Notes: generated by a model from the letters alone, not told the origin. 64,000 nt of DNA from Eonycteris spelaea (GCA_003508835.1 PUFA01000062.1:4619001-4683000); one strand, 5' to 3'; positions 22,625-36,496 are shown, counted from the first letter of the stretch. Translations and numbers: made by a program.

Positions 22625-24210
22625 GAGATTAAGTAATGCACAGATTAAGTAAAGCCATGCTTCTACCAAATGAAATCAGATTTTTTAAAGCACTTGGTAA
22701 ATAAGGTGTAAAAGAAGAATCCTTTTCATGTTCCATTTTTTAGCTAAGCCTGCCCCAAGTACCCAGAAAGTTTTCTCTGAGCAAGAGGAAGAAACAAGCC
22801 TTCAGAAACTGAGTATATAAAAAAGAAGACATAATTTATAATATACAATTTATAATTATATGAAGCAGCAACAAAATCTAATTTTTTTTTTTAAAGAAAC
22901 CGCTCATTTAAAACTTCATTGCATTTATTTACATAATCTCAGCATGCCCATTGGCTTGCAACCTTGGGAATTCCCCAGGTGAAATCTGAAATTGCAACGC
23001 CCCCTACTCACCCAGGAGAGCAGGAAAGAGACCAAGACAGGTAGACCAGCCCAGATTGGTAAGTAGTCGTTTATTTATTTATTTTTTTATTTTCACTCTT
23101 GAAATACAGAATTTTATTTAGAAACTGTTTAAAGTAGAAAAAAGAAAAAACCATCATCAAGAGTGACCAGGTAGAAAATGGTTTCCCGATAAAAGTCTAA
23201 AGGCCAAAAAAGAGAAATAGCACCTCTTTATTTGAACAATAGCTAGTCACTTGCATTTTTTGGCATTGTTAATCACAGAATCTGGGTTTCCCTCTGAATT
23301 CTATGCAAAGCACGCTTTATGCAACCACTTTATCATAAAATACATGCATTCTACACACATTTTAGAACAAGCCAAGTAGGTGGCAGTTTTAAAAATCCAG
23401 GGAACTTACAATGACGCTTTTCTTAGGTGGCTGCAAAGAGTTGATGATCTCGCCTGCCGGAATCTTAAAAGTTTATATAGAGACCTTAACGGTTTCAGTG
23501 ACTTTTAGTGTCCAGATGGTCTCAGCAACGCATTATTCTCACAGGGCTGCATCCTTGCAACAGCTCTTAGTGTGGAAATGGTCAGTAGAATGTACATTTC
23601 AAGGACAGGGAAAGGGGTGGAGAGTCTCTGATTGCAGGGGTGCACCCCACAGAGCAACTGGTGGGGTCCTTCAACAATGCCTCCCTTCATTGTTCTCAGG
23701 TAGTTTAACGTCAAGGTTTAGAGAAAGAACTCTGGCCTTTCTATCATCCCAATATAATCTTTCCCCTGACCTTAGTTCTGCTGAGTCCTTAGAGAGGATA
23801 GTTCCATTAAGTATGGAGCATTTGAAGGGGTGACAAGAACCCTAGAGATGTTATAAACTTCATGTATTTAAAACTACATTCTGGACATTAGTGAAAACTC
23901 AAACCATAGTTTGCTGCTCTTCATTTGCTCTTATTATATTTATAGAACTGTGAAATAGTATCTTCTTTCCCTTTTCTACCTTCAAGGACAGAAATTATTT
24001 GGATAAAAATAATCATGGTTTACCACTTAAAACTGAAAAGATATACAAGATAGATGGTGGAGAGAAAATATTTGAGTCAGTGATATGTTTTTTTTTAATT
24101 TCAAATACCTGAGAAACAAAACAAATTAAGTTGCTTTCATTTGGTTTTGCCAGCCTGACTTCAAACTGAGATGCATTCACTTATTTTTATTAGCTTAACA
24201 ATAACTGACA
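22625..24210. other. Intergenic sequence, nothing recognised
   Basis: Includes a plus-strand frame of 140 codons (23411-23833) with no known domain or coding signature. Otherwise AT-rich with short oligo-T and oligo-A runs. Confidence 0.45.
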
Positions 24211-24219
24211 AGCTTCAGA

Positions 24220-25690
24220 CCAACTCACTTATTTTTCACTAAAGTAAAATTTATATAAAGTGAACAGATCTTAAGTGTAAAATCTGATGAGTTTCGCTAA
24301 AAGCGTATATGTATTAAATGAATACTTTAACCAAGCTGTTAAATGTTTCCATTAGCACCACAATGCTCCTTCCAGTCTATCCCACCCACATCCACAGGCA
24401 ACAATTGTTCTGATTCCTATCATCACAGGTTGGTTTTGTCTGGAGTTATACAGTAGGTTTGCTTTTGTGTCCGACTTTTGTTCAACATAATGTTTTTGAT
24501 CGTCATTTATGTTGTCTGTGTCAGTACTTCATTCTTTTTTATTGTTGGGAATATTCTTTTGTGTGAATATATCACAATTTGTTTACCCATTCTCCTGTCG
24601 GTGGATATTTGGATTGTTACCAGGTTGAGTTCAATGCATGTTTTTCTCTTCAGTTAATGCCTAATTGCTGGATCATAGGGGAAGTACATGTTTAACTTAT
24701 AGAACTTATAAAATGCTGCACCTTTTTTCCAAAGTGGCTGCTTCATGTTATGCTCACCAGCAATACATGTGAGCTCCAGTTGTTCCGCATCCTCACCCGT
24801 ATTTGATACTCTCCATTTTTTAAAATTTTAACCATTTTAGTAGGTGTGACTTAATAGCACATTGCAATTTTAATTTGCCTTTCCTAAGGAATCATGGTGT
24901 TTGACCATCTTTTTTATGTGTTTTTAATTGATCAATCTCTTTTGTTTTCTTTTGTGAGATGCCTATTCAAATCTATTGCCCATTTTTTTATTGAATTTTT
25001 AAATTTTTTATTGATTCGTAGAAGTTCTTATATATATATATTCTGGATACAAATCCAGGTGTATGTTTTATAAATATGTAAATATGTATGTCAGATATTT
25101 ACTCCCAGTCCATGACTTGTTTTTGATGAGCAGATTTTAATTTTGAAGAAGTCCAACTTATCAATATTTTTCTTTATGGTTATATTTTGTGTACATGTTC
25201 TCTCTAATAAATTGTTGCCTACTTCAAGTTCTCAACATATTCTCCTATTTTTGTCTGGGCACTTTTAGCATTTTAGTTTTTATATTGGGGTTTGTGATTA
25301 GTATTTGTATGTGATGAGATATTGGAGTTGAAGCTTATTTTTTTGCGCATATTATGTTCACTATTATATAGTTCAAATTGGGAAGAACTGACATCTTAAC
25401 AATAATAAGTCTCCCAATCTATGAACATTATGTGTTTCTTTATTTTAGGTTTTCATTAATTTTTTCATCGATGTTTTAAACTTTTCTTTTTGTTCAATTT
25501 ATTTGTATTTTGTTTTTTGATTGCCCTTATAAATGAATAGTTCTTCAATTTTATTTTCTAGTTCTTTGTTGCTCTTTTAAAGACATAAAATTGAGTTGTA
25601 CATATGGACTTTGTATGCTGCAAACTAGCTAAATATTTCATTTTGTAAGGAGTTTTTTCATTCAGTCCACAGCACATAATACAAAGTTAA
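24220..25690 (-). repeat. L1M 3' half, antisense
   Basis: The plus strand carries the reverse complement of a long L1M 3' portion: the acttatttttcactaaagt region, the tgtgaatatatcacaatttg block, gtggatatttggattgtt, the ctcaccagcaatacatgtg block, ttggatacaaatccaggt-like sequence and tcaacttatcaatatttttc. About 1.4 kb is continuous, the longest L1 relic in the window. All frames are broken. Confidence 0.8.
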
Positions 25691-25794
25691 AAGATCTAAA
25701 AAAAAATTTTTTTTCAAACGTCAGCTACCTCTGCTTGTCATTAGTCAGGACACCATCAGGAGGAAAGTTGAAAAGGAAAGCTTTCATCTCATCC

Positions 25795-25924
25795 CTATGA
25801 AAAGCAGGCATTAACTCCATTTTATAGAAGGTAAATCTGAGGTTAGAGAAGTGAAAGATCTTGCCCAAAGTCTCAGAGCTATTAAGTGATGGAAATAGAC
25901 ACCAAGCCTTTCTGATTCTAGAGC
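25795..25924 (+). repeat. MIR relic, left of a hAT insertion
   Basis: Contains taactccattttatagaagg, cttgcccaaagtctcagagc and a degraded end, in MIR order. The MER1-like element begins directly after it. Confidence 0.6.
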
Positions 25925-26150
25925 AAAGGTCCTCAACCCCCGGGCTGTGGACAGGTATTGGTTCATGGTCTGATGGGAACAAGGCCGCACAGCTGGAGGT
26001 GAGAGGCAGGCAGTGAAACTTCATCAGTATTTGCAGCCGCTCCCCAGCGCTAGCATCACTGCCTCAGCTTCACCTCAAGTCATCGGGCATTAGATTCTCA
26101 TAGGAGCAGGAGCACAGGGCCCTGGTGCCAAAAAGGTAGGGGACCGCTGC
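25925..26150. mobile_element. MER1-type hAT (Charlie) nonautonomous DNA transposon
   Basis: Ends are imperfect inverted repeats: the left begins aaaggtcctcaacccccggg and the right, reverse complemented, begins cagcggtcccctaccttttt. The interior has the cattagattctcataggagc motif typical of MER1-like elements. Flanking 8-base duplications are tctagagc (25917-25924) and tgtagagc (26151-26158), seven of eight identical, as expected for hAT insertion. No transposase frame; too short to be autonomous. Family name is from memory. Confidence 0.75.
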
Positions 26151-26199
26151 TGTAGAGCATGTGCCTAAACGACTGCTCTCTAGGGCTCCTTTTATTTCA

Positions 26200-27390
26200 C
26201 TAATAATGCTAAGATGAGTGCCCATCCCCCACGCCGGCTCCTGAGACCAGGACACCAACAGGAAAATATTGGTAATCACCTCCATCCCCCTGTTCTTTTT
26301 TGCCAACTTCTTTGGTGTTACCCGGGCTGTTTAAATTCCACCTGATAAGGTCTCTCTGGCTGCTGGTGAAAGCTGTAATTTGTGTCATTTGAAAAATAAA
26401 GTAGTCTTTTTCAGTGATCCCTAAAGATGTACCTGGAGATATTAAGAAAAAGAAGCAGTCATTATATTGGAGAAATAGATGTCCTGATTGCAAGGAAGTT
26501 TAAATCAGTACTAAAGACAGGGAAGTCAAACGTGAATGTAAGGAAACAACCCCAATGAATGCAAGTGAGTGTTTTGTTTGTAGCCTGACTAACAAATGGT
26601 GTTATTCCAAATTCTACACAAAGGCTTTAAGTATAGAAAGAAGGGAGGAAGAGATTTAGTCACTTTTGCTGAGACCAAGACAGCCTGGAGCAATTTTTAA
26701 AACACTGAATCTCAGATCCTGTGACAGCTCAGCTAATTAAATCTATGTCATGGAAAGGATCCATTCTCTCATAGGTCACCTGTGGCTCCCATTTCCCAGG
26801 GTGTATTCATGTATTCATTTGAGCCCTTTCGTGAAATGTATCTGTTAAACCAAGAATAACAAAATTATGCAACTCTGGCATTTTGAAGAAGAAACTTCTA
26901 GTGTGCAGTATTTTTAAACTATATGTCAGAATCTGACTGTCTTACTTATCAAAAGGAAAATTACATTGTTTCAGGGAGTTTGGGAACTGCTAAAATCTTC
27001 GCTCTTAATCCCCTCAAACGCTCTTAATCCCCTCAAACGAGGGAGATTACAAAATAAAATTGAGCTCACCATGTGTATATACAAAAGACTATGGCCTCAA
27101 TCCTTGCAAGTGAGCTAGGACAAAAAGAATTGAGATTTTCATACCTGGGTCTTAGCTACAGCTTGTCCAAAATATAACTCCTAAAAGTAGGGTTCTACTT
27201 TATAATTATGACCAAAATGAACAGGAGTGAGATTTGTGATTGCCTAGACTGTTCACAGCATGGCAGAATTGGTCATCATTCTTGGCTTATATTCTTATTT
27301 TGTATGTTAAGAAATGATAGGTTATGCTTCTCACCAGTTGATAAGTGGTTAGTTTAATGTAACGCATATGTTGATCTTGAATCAAAATAA
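26200..27390. other. Intergenic sequence, nothing recognised
   Basis: No gene or repeat family assigned except the short tandem duplication at 27000-27037. Confidence 0.45.
27000..27037. repeat. 19-base perfect tandem duplication
   Basis: The unit cgctcttaatcccctcaaa occurs twice, head to tail, at 27000-27018 and 27019-27037 with no difference, then begins a third time for three bases. Confidence 0.95.
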
Positions 27391-27399
27391 ATCTGACCT

Positions 27400-27780
27400 T
27401 TAATTAAGAGCCAACTTGCATTTGGTGCAACTCTTTTAGCAAGCAATTTGGCAACTCATTGCAGAGCCATAAAAATATTCACAGGCGTCGACCATGTAAT
27501 CTCACTCCTGGCAATTTCTCCCTAAAGGAATAATCGCTCCACTAAAAAAAGACATTATAATCATACAAATAAGCATTGTAATATTACTCATGGTAGCAAA
27601 TATTAGAAACAGTTAGAAATAGCTATAACATTATAAGAATATGATGTAATCATTAAAAGGGCAGTTTTTACCACAACATTAGTAGAAAGAATACGAACTT
27701 ATCTATCTGATGGCTATACTTATTATTTTGTGTAATAGTAAACCCAGAAAACGAAATACAGTTTATTTAAACAGGCAGTG
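27400..27780 (+). repeat. L1M 3' fragment, sense
   Basis: Phrases such as gcaagcaatttggcaactc, tctcactcctggcaatttc, ataaaggaataatcg-like sequence and atgatgtaatcattaaaagg follow the order of the distal L1M ORF2/3' region in plus orientation. Degenerate. Confidence 0.65.
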
Positions 27781-27784
27781 AGAT

Positions 27785-30590
27785 TATGGGGTTTTCTCCC
27801 TCTGTGATTTAAGATTTTGTTGCTTGAAGTTGTAATGTTAAAGGAAACTTAGTAAGATACCCACTGAGCTTCCACTGGGAAGTATTATGTTCAGTTTTCT
27901 TATAACCTAAAAACCCTGCCCTCTGGTCTGCTGCTGCCTCTGATAGCGCTCCCTTTCTGGTCGTCTCATTTATCAAAAGGAAAATTACTTTTAGAATAAA
28001 GATGATTTTAGAATGTATCCCTGCCTCCATCAGTGCCGCACTTAAACTACTCAAAAGTCCCTCAGGAATTCAAGACATCACAGGTGAGGATTCTATGCCC
28101 TAAGTCTCAGTAGTTCATGCCAAAAACGCTGGGGAGGCCAAAACATACACTCTGTGTAAAGGTCGAGATAAAAAGATTCTCCAAAGGATACTTGGTTAAA
28201 ACCTCAATCTCAATGTTGCTCATTGTTAGCAAATTAAGTGCCATCCAACATATTATGTACTTCCAGCATAGGAAGAAAAACTCAAAGCCTCAACAGAACA
28301 ATTTTTTCCTGACAATTAGTGAGAAAGTCGATGTTTACTTGACACAAATTATTAAAAATAGGCACGTGTAAGTGGAAACGTGCTTAATCAGTACTGTTTT
28401 ATATGATAATTTTATGTTTATGTCTTACTTAACTAGTTTTTCTTCCATCTATTTTTGGACGTATATGGACAGGTTTACTTAAGCATTTCTTTCAAAATTC
28501 CTTTTGAGAATATTTGGAGTTTTCCTACCCCTGTGTCTCTTCACTTCCTATCAAGCCTGCCTGTTTAATGGTGTTAAATATTTCTCTTTTCTTCAAATAA
28601 GTGTTAAAGTCATAATGTAACGTGATCATAAATTTTTAAAACAAATTACCATGTGGAATGTTTCATGCGTAGCAAGTATTAGATATATAATAACCTTTAT
28701 CCACATCTGAGTCTTCAGCGAGAAGTTAGGCTCATGATTTACTATTCTTTGAAGAAAAAGTAAATAGAGTAAAAAACATAGCCTCCAAGAATGTAGTCAA
28801 ATCTGGATTATACTGGTCTAAGGATTAAAAGACAAAGGCAGGGCTTTGGGTTGTAAATTGGAAATTTTTGCATTCGTAGGAAAAACATAATTTTTTACAA
28901 TTTTTTTTTATCTCCCACATTTACTGAGAGGAGTGCCAAAAGTATGGAATCGAGGTATTTTTTAATCGATCAATGACAATTTATGTATGAAAGTTATAGG
29001 ATCTTCTGGATTTGAAAAATATTTAAAACAGGCTTGGCATTTATGCGAAGGGATAGGTGTCATTTGATTCATTCTTGCAGTACCATGGGAATCGGGTTCT
29101 ACTTCATAAGCCAAAGAACTCCTCTCCTCTGAGGAAAAAAATCAACTACATTAATTAACTCACAATCATATAACTAAAAAAGCTTGTGCTGGGAATAGTA
29201 CCTAGATATCATCATAAATTTCTCATTTCCTTTTATGACTCTCTAAAATTATTACTGTGTGATTTCTGGCTTATTTTTATTTAAAGTCGAATAAACTTAG
29301 AGGGAGCTACTCCAAAGTGCTACCAGATTCCTGAGTCGCATGACCAACCACTCAGCTTGTCAATGCAGAGATAGTGCCTGGCACAGAGCAGGCACTAGTA
29401 TATCTTTGTCAAGTGAAGAAATGAATGACTAGCAGGTTAAAGGTAAAAAGAAGCAGAGAAAAACGCCTTGCAGTGTGTGCACACACATGTGTTTAGACAC
29501 ATACACACAACTATAGAGACTCGAAACTCTACCCACAGGCAAATAGTTTCCAAAAACCCAATAATAGAAAAATCCTCTATGAAGCTGATGGTGGACTTTC
29601 CCCCTTAGAAGTCATCCCCCAAATACAGTGTTGATCCAAGGGAAAACCCCTCCGGGTCATTTGGGAAATTCTGAGGAATCCATGGAGGGAAGGAGATGCA
29701 TCACTTCTACCCTAGAAGGAAATGAGGCCGCTGGGAACGGGAAGCAAGACACCCATGCAAGAAGCGCTGTGACCCCACACAACCTCCCAGCTGCCCAGGA
29801 GCAAAGCCAGCGTGTGGATCTCAACCTCAAATGCCACAATGAGAGAGAGAATCGAGTGCGTGGCATCTGAGCCCCACAGCCAGAGTCACACCCTGTTTAC
29901 TGCCACAGCTGTTCTTGGACGGGGACAAGGAAAAGACCAAAGGAGAGCAAAGTCTGAGGCATAGACATGAATCTGGTGCCTGGTTTTGCTTACTATTTGA
30001 ACAAGTTGGTTGCGCTAGAATTACTCCATTTTAAACTAGAACTTCATTTGATGATTCTGTTCCGTTTTTTGTTTTGTTTTGTTTTGTTTCTGTTTTTGTT
30101 TTTTTTGCAGCATGCCACTTAGTTGGAACAATGCACACTTATTGACCCTATGCTTAATTTCACCTGGAAGTTACTGACAAAATTCAAGAAACAAGTCAAG
30201 AGTTAGAGAACATCAAGTTAAACTAAAAATAACAGCATACTATAAACATGCTACTTATTTGGAAATAAGTAAAGAAAAAAATTCAGCACCTACTGGTCTA
30301 TTTCACATGCTTTTTAAAATGTTTTTGAACACCCAGTTTATAGCATTCCTGAGAAAGGTGACATTTCTGGGGCACAGAAAGAATGATATTCACAGCTATT
30401 TCCTCAATCACATTTACAACCTGATGCCAAGAATGTCCAGTTGATCGCTCGAGGGTATGTATCTCACCTGAGATCCCCTTGGATTGCCTGAATTTGTTTT
30501 ATGCTAATTATGTTGAGTTCAATTCTATTGGACATTTAATCCAGCAACTCAACCAAATTCTGTTCTCCTTAGTCTGACACTTGGCTTCAC
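27785..30590. other. Intergenic sequence, mostly unassigned
   Basis: A MIR end is likely near 29365-29430 (gtgcctggcacagagcagg). Open frames of 70-84 codons elsewhere lack recognisable features. A pyrimidine-rich T tract with G interruptions lies at about 30063-30108. Confidence 0.4.
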
Positions 30591-30599
30591 CTAATTCAC

Positions 30600-30730
30600 C
30601 TTCACAAAAGTAAGGAAACCTGGGTGCCAATATTGGCTCTGACCTTGGATAAAACATTCTGGGTGCTGGTTTCCTTCTCTGTAAATTAAGAGGGTCATAC
30701 CAGATGATTCCTAAGGTGACTTTGGCTCAA
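30600..30730 (+). repeat. MIR3-like relic
   Basis: The phrase gtttccttctctgtaaatta followed by gggtcataccagatgattcc matches the MIR/MIR3 3' region. Confidence 0.5.
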
Positions 30731-30734
30731 AAAG

Positions 30735-32080
30735 AGTAAGTGCCATAATTGGTAACATAAGGGACTTCCAATTACAATGCATTGTTTATCTACTAAAGGG
30801 AAATGACAGCATTTCGTAAGGAACCATGGAGAGCCCATTTTGGTAACATCCTGCGTTACCAAAAAAAAAAAAGGAAAATGAGGCCCATAGAAAAGAAAAA
30901 AAAAAGATGTTAGTGGCAGAACAGGCCGAGACCCAAATCTCTTGAAGTGTTGTCTTCTACAACATGCTGCTAACAGTTGTCAAATCTCTTAACTGAAAAC
31001 GAATGTCTAACATCAACTAAGAAGTGGAGGAGGCAAGGGCTCCCTCCTCTCTGCTCTCCTTGCTCTTTGCTCGTATCTCTTCTTGCACTTACCACATTGC
31101 TCTGTAATTAGTTGGGTGCAGGTTTACACAACACGCATGCACAGACATGCACACACACTCACTCTCACAGGCACTTATGTACAATGTAGATTGTGAACTC
31201 CAAGCATTTCATCTGTTCCAAAGTGTTTTACACATGATAGACATCCCATAAATGTTTGCAGGATGTCACCTCATGCGGTGCTTCTAGGAGAATGTATGAG
31301 AGGTGGGGGTAAACCAACAATTGACCCTTCCTCTGCTCCAATACCCTATACTCACAGACCACTAATACCTTCACAGATACCACAGGGACAGCCTTATTAC
31401 TGGAGATAGAGTAAATCCCAGCATAAAGGACGCCCTGGTGAAGGTGGATTAGCGAATCCTGTTTGAAATAAGGCCAAAATGAGACTTCAGCCCTTTGTCC
31501 CAGCCACTGGGACAAAGAGTAGATCAACAAAGAGACTAAACATACGGAGGACCACAAGCTGCCCCAGCAGCCACCCAGGCACCACAGGACAGACAAGTGG
31601 AATTGTCCCCTGTTTCAGTTTGCTTGCACAGCACATAAAACTAGACACCATAGAAGATACCTCTCTGGTCCTGACCAATTCAGGAGGCAGCAGTATGAGG
31701 CAGGGGTGGGGCGTTCTGGTTTGCGAGGCTGCTGCCTGGGACCAGGATCCACTTGATGCCTAATCAGTAGTCACTTAGCTTGAAGAAGGGGAGAGGGGGG
31801 GAAAAAAAAAAACAGAAAGAAAGAAAAAAGAAAAAAAAACACCAAAAGAGTTCACCATACTTTCTTGCATGAAAATACCAAAATAAAAGAACAGATTATC
31901 CCCTCACCTTGAGAAGGAAATAATTGTTTAAATTGTGAAGAATTTAAATCAAATAAAAATATAAAATAATTTTAACAGAACATTACTTAAATGGTTGTAT
32001 TAGTTTTACAAAATATTAGTTTACAATATTTGGGTGACTTCTATGAGCCCATTATGAAGTTTTAATTTAAATATATGTTA
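30735..32080. other. Intergenic sequence, no gene recognised
   Basis: Contains overlapping frames of 94-122 codons around 31228-31763 on both strands, none with a known domain. An A-rich, slightly purine-only stretch lies at 31785-31845. Confidence 0.4.
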
Positions 32081-32089
32081 TCTTTTTCC

Positions 32090-32330
32090 TTTATAGAAGC
32101 AATACATGATTATGCCAGAAAACTTGGAAAATATAAAAACACAGCATGAGGGAAAAAATTAATTGCCCATAGTCTCAAATACCGGCGGCAACAACTATTA
32201 ATAAATATATTCCTCTCTGCATATTTTTTACAGAGTTTTGATCATGTGACATAAGTGTTTATAATTTTAATTGTAAAATAATATGCCCGTTTTCTGATGA
32301 TAAAAGTAACATGTATTCCTTGTAATAAAT
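32090..32330. repeat. Old interspersed repeat, L1M-like
   Basis: The phrase agaagcaatacatgattatg, then cttggaaaatataaaaacac and tattcctctctgcatatttt resembles a repeat also present at 52880-53080 in the same orientation (acatttgaaaaatataaaaa, then cagtctttttctttatatat). Family is uncertain. Confidence 0.45.
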
Positions 32331-32769
32331 ATTCTTGACAAATATGTAAAATAAAAATCACTCTAAATCTACAATTAGTATATGGTTATATTACTTTTTT
32401 AAAAAAAGGAAAATAAAAAATAACCACATCTTTGCTAAAGTTTTGCTTTACAAAGCTCTTACAAAAGTCCCTGATTTTGAATCTACAAAGAAATCATAGT
32501 ACAAATTTATACTTCCGAGGTAGGCTTCTACAGTTATACTTCCAAGGTAAATTTGTTCTTTCATGGGAAATTATTTTTAAAACTTTTTAGATAACATCGC
32601 TTCTTCAGATCTCTCAAATCCCTTGTCTGAGTGGCTTGTCTCGGTTATGGTCTTAACTGATTACAGCTTGGAGAAAGAAGGTCTTTGGAACTAAAATTTA
32701 GACACACAACTTTACTCGAATCATGGCTAAGCTTCTAGCAAATATTATCAGTTAGGCACTGTTAAGAAG

Positions 32770-32950
32770 CTCTAAGGCAATGATCTGAAACTCAGCTGTG
32801 CATTACATAATCACCTGGGAAGCTTTGAAAATCCCAGATCGGTAGACCCAGACCAGTGAAATCAGAATCTCTGAAGTCTAGCATTAGCATTTTTAAAAGT
32901 AGGTGATTCCCATGTCCACTCAAGCTGATAATCATGCTCTGGGGAAAAAA
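32770..32950 (+). repeat. MER5A-like hAT relic
   Basis: Contains the MER5A phrases tacataatcacctgggaagc, gaaatcagaatctctgaag and tgattcccatgtccactcaa, ending near atcatgctctgggg. Confidence 0.7.
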
Positions 32951-33699
32951 CACTGCACTCCCAACCCAATAATGCTTCAAACATATAGAATGTCCTTCAC
33001 CTAGATGGCCCAAACATCTGCCAAACACTGTAGATTAAAGATAACCAGAGACAAGATTTCTGTTTTCCAAGTATATTATTTTTTCCTAATTTTATTATAA
33101 ATGTATTATATTTCAGACATACATAGTCTGATCCTTCCATTGTAAAGTTGCAAAAAATAGTTTTAAATTTACAAAACTAAGTTAATTTTAATTCACCAAA
33201 ATTTTATATTATATGTGCTCTCTACTTCACATCGTACAGAAATTAAAGTTGTATGTAAATTAAAAATTTCAAAGTAAAGTACAGCTATCAAAAGTGCAGA
33301 ATATTTGGAGACTATATATGCAATTTGTAGATGGGGAGCCCTTTTTAAGTATAGTAATAAAACCAGAAACCATAAGTAGATTGAATATGAACTGATTTAA
33401 CTACACAACAATGTGGTTAAACTGTAAAACTCCGCTATGTACAACACCATTAATAAAGCTAAAAGATACATGAAGAGCAAAGAAAGAATATTTGTGATGT
33501 ATAGCTGATATACAGTTAATATACTTAATATTTAAATAGTCTTACAAATTAAAAGAGCAAGAACTACCAACCCAATAGAAAAATAATAAAAGTCCCCAAA
33601 AAAGTTATTCACAAAAGAATCATAAACAACCAAAATATACAGGTAGAGGTTGAATCTCAGCAAGAAAAAAATTAATTGAAATTGAAATAGTAAAGAAAT

Positions 33700-34010
33700 A
33701 TTTGGCCCCTTAGACCATAAGGAGGCTTTGATTCTCGTGGTGGAGAAATAACTTCAAAATATCCTTTGTCCAGATTCACCAGTTGTTAATATTCTGCCAC
33801 ATTCTCATAATCGATCTCTTGCTCTCCCAAATATATATTGAAGAATGGGTTGCAGACATCATAATATATCATGTCAATATTATATTGTGTCTCCAAATTT
33901 TAGTTCTGAAGCCCTCTCATCTCTGAACTATAATTAGTTAAGATTATAACCCAGACAAACCACTCAGACATTGGGTTGGATATAATCTTTACCTCCTTCT
34001 AGGTGCATTG
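33700..34010 (-). repeat. L1M 3' UTR fragment, antisense (copy 1)
   Basis: The plus strand has cttcaaaatatcctttgtcc, cagttgttaatattctgcca and ccaaatatatattgaagaat. The same block recurs at about 35020-35130. This is a short copy of the 3' UTR of an old L1M. Confidence 0.65.
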
Positions 34011-34014
34011 TCAT

Positions 34015-34960
34015 CAAAACACTTATAAAATAACCATATGTGACACCTGGTAAACTGGCAGACATGGTCCTTTTCCTTTTGAGAGTTTGGCCTCTAAAAC
34101 ATGACTAGTCGATAAACTTGTAGCCATACATTAAGAACTATATTTGAATTCCAAGAGAGTACTAGAGGGCCAGTTTATCAAAGAGAAGACTGCTGTGCAT
34201 GCACATAAGCATGCACACACAGATACACACTTATTTGAAGAAGCCAAGAAGCTGGGACACACCCCTTAAGCAATGCTTTGAAAATTAAAACCCTAGGTGT
34301 CTAATTTTACAAATGTACAAATTGCTAAAATGAAATTAGATTTTGCTAAGGGTAAAATGATATCAGGATTAACAGGGATGGGGTGAGGAGAAGGCCGGGG
34401 TGGGGTGGGGGTTAGGGAAGGAGTCCTAAGAAAAGAGAATTTAATGAATGTTGAGTTTGTAAGTATTTCCCTGGGCTAAGGAAACTACTCCATTTGTCCA
34501 GAAGAAAAAGAATCAGCTGCTGTGTTTGGTCATCAGCTATAGAGATAGTGCGTTTGGACATATGGCATAGATCATGTTTAAACGAATACCAAAAATATCT
34601 GCCTAAAGCAGTCCTATTCTAATAGTATGTAAAGTATCATTGAATTCTATCTAAAGATGGACCTTAATTGCATTAATGTCAAAGTCAATTTTCAATTTTT
34701 AAATTTTTACTACCCCTTAAATGTTAGTCTTTCCTTAAGAAGCTAAGTAACTTGATCTAATCACTTAAGACCATTGAAGTTCTGGTGTTTTTTCCAATGT
34801 ATGTTGAACATGTGAAAAATGATTATAATCATAAGCTCTGACAACCTGGACAAAAAGTTTCATTACAGATTTCTAGCTATAATTCAGAGATGAAGTTTTA
34901 ACACAATTTCCAATTTTTGCCTTCATTCTAATCTTAATTCTACTATCCTGGTTTTTTGTT
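34015..34960. other. Intergenic sequence, nothing recognised
   Basis: AT-rich with a G-rich stretch (ggggtgaggagaaggcc onward) at 34380-34422. No repeat or gene assigned. Confidence 0.4.
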
Positions 34961-34974
34961 TGTTTGTTGCATTT

Positions 34975-36415
34975 TTTTTTTACTTCAAAACAATTTCAGA
35001 TTCACAAAAAAGTTTCAAGTGAACTCCAAAATATCCTTTATCCAGATTTATCAGCTATTAATATTTTGCCACATTTGCATGATCAGTTTCTTCCTCTTTC
35101 CAAATATATATTGAAATATAGGTTGCATCCATCATAATAAATCACAAAACTTTACTCCTCAGCATTATATGTGCATCACCTAAGAATACAAATATTGACC
35201 TTATTCTCTTACATAGCCTAAGTATAGAAATTACGTTCAAGAAATTTAACATTGTTATAATAATTTTACCTAGTCATCTTTATCCCAATTTTATCAATTT
35301 TACCAATAATAATATCCCTTACACTTTTTCTCTCTTCAGAGAGTCCAGGAGCCTGTCAAGGATCATATTGTGTTTCGTTATTATATAGTCTTTAGTCTCC
35401 TTTTATCTGGAACAATTCCTCCATCTTTCTTTATCTTTAATGCCATGAATACTTTTAAAAAATACAAGCCAGTTATTTTTACACGTGTTTCTCAATTTGA
35501 GTTTTTTATCTGTTGTTTTCTCATGACTAGATCCAGTTTCACTCATCCCAGCCATAATATTACATAACTGGTATGTGCTCTTCTCAGGAAATTGCATAGA
35601 AAGGCAGGTTGGGTCTATTGTCCCTTATGTTAATCTTGTTTTCCCATTCGAAGAGTTCTTCTGTTTATCCACTGTCCAGTTACTAACTTTTCCTATTGCA
35701 ATATTGAGCAACCTGTGGGGGAGACATTTGGAGAACCATGTATCTTAATCTTCCTCAAAACTTCCCCCTAGATTTGCCCAAACCAATCTTTATTATGATG
35801 ATTACAAAATGGTGATTTTCCAATTCTTCTTCTCCCTCCTGATTTATCAATCAGCTTTCTGCTAGATGGAAGAGCTACTTCCAATCTATCTTTCTATCTA
35901 TCATCTATCTACCTATTTATCTACCTACTTGCCTATAACCTATCTGTCTACTATATATTATGAGTAATAACTCATGAATTTCTGTTTTATTCAATGGGTT
36001 TACTGTCGTTACTGTCTTTACGTATTTTTATGCTCAAATTGTCCCAGATTTAGCCAATAGAAGAATCTCCAAACTGGTTTTGAAAGGACTTTTGACATTA
36101 TCCCATTACTTTTTTGGGCACTTCCTTATGGTCTGTCACAACAAGATGTTTCAGATTCAACGCAACATCCCTCACAGTCTGGAAATCAGTTATTTTACCA
36201 AGGAATCCTGGTTCCCTTTAGTGAGGCGTGATATTTAGAAAGCAAGATTTGGGTGCTAGGTGTGCTCAGTACTATTGGAGTATAATTTCTTATAACTGAA
36301 TCAAAAGGTAGAGCTAAGAGGGGAAGAACATATGTAGATAGATTGATAGATGATAGATAGATAGATAATTGATAGATGATAGATAGATAGACAGATAGAT
36401 AATTGATAGATGATT

Positions 36416-36496
<81 letters not shown>

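Noticed and set aside
23411..23833. Plus-strand open frame of 140 codons
   Set aside because: No recognisable domain, no neighbouring splice or promoter evidence. Could be part of an unrecognised repeat.
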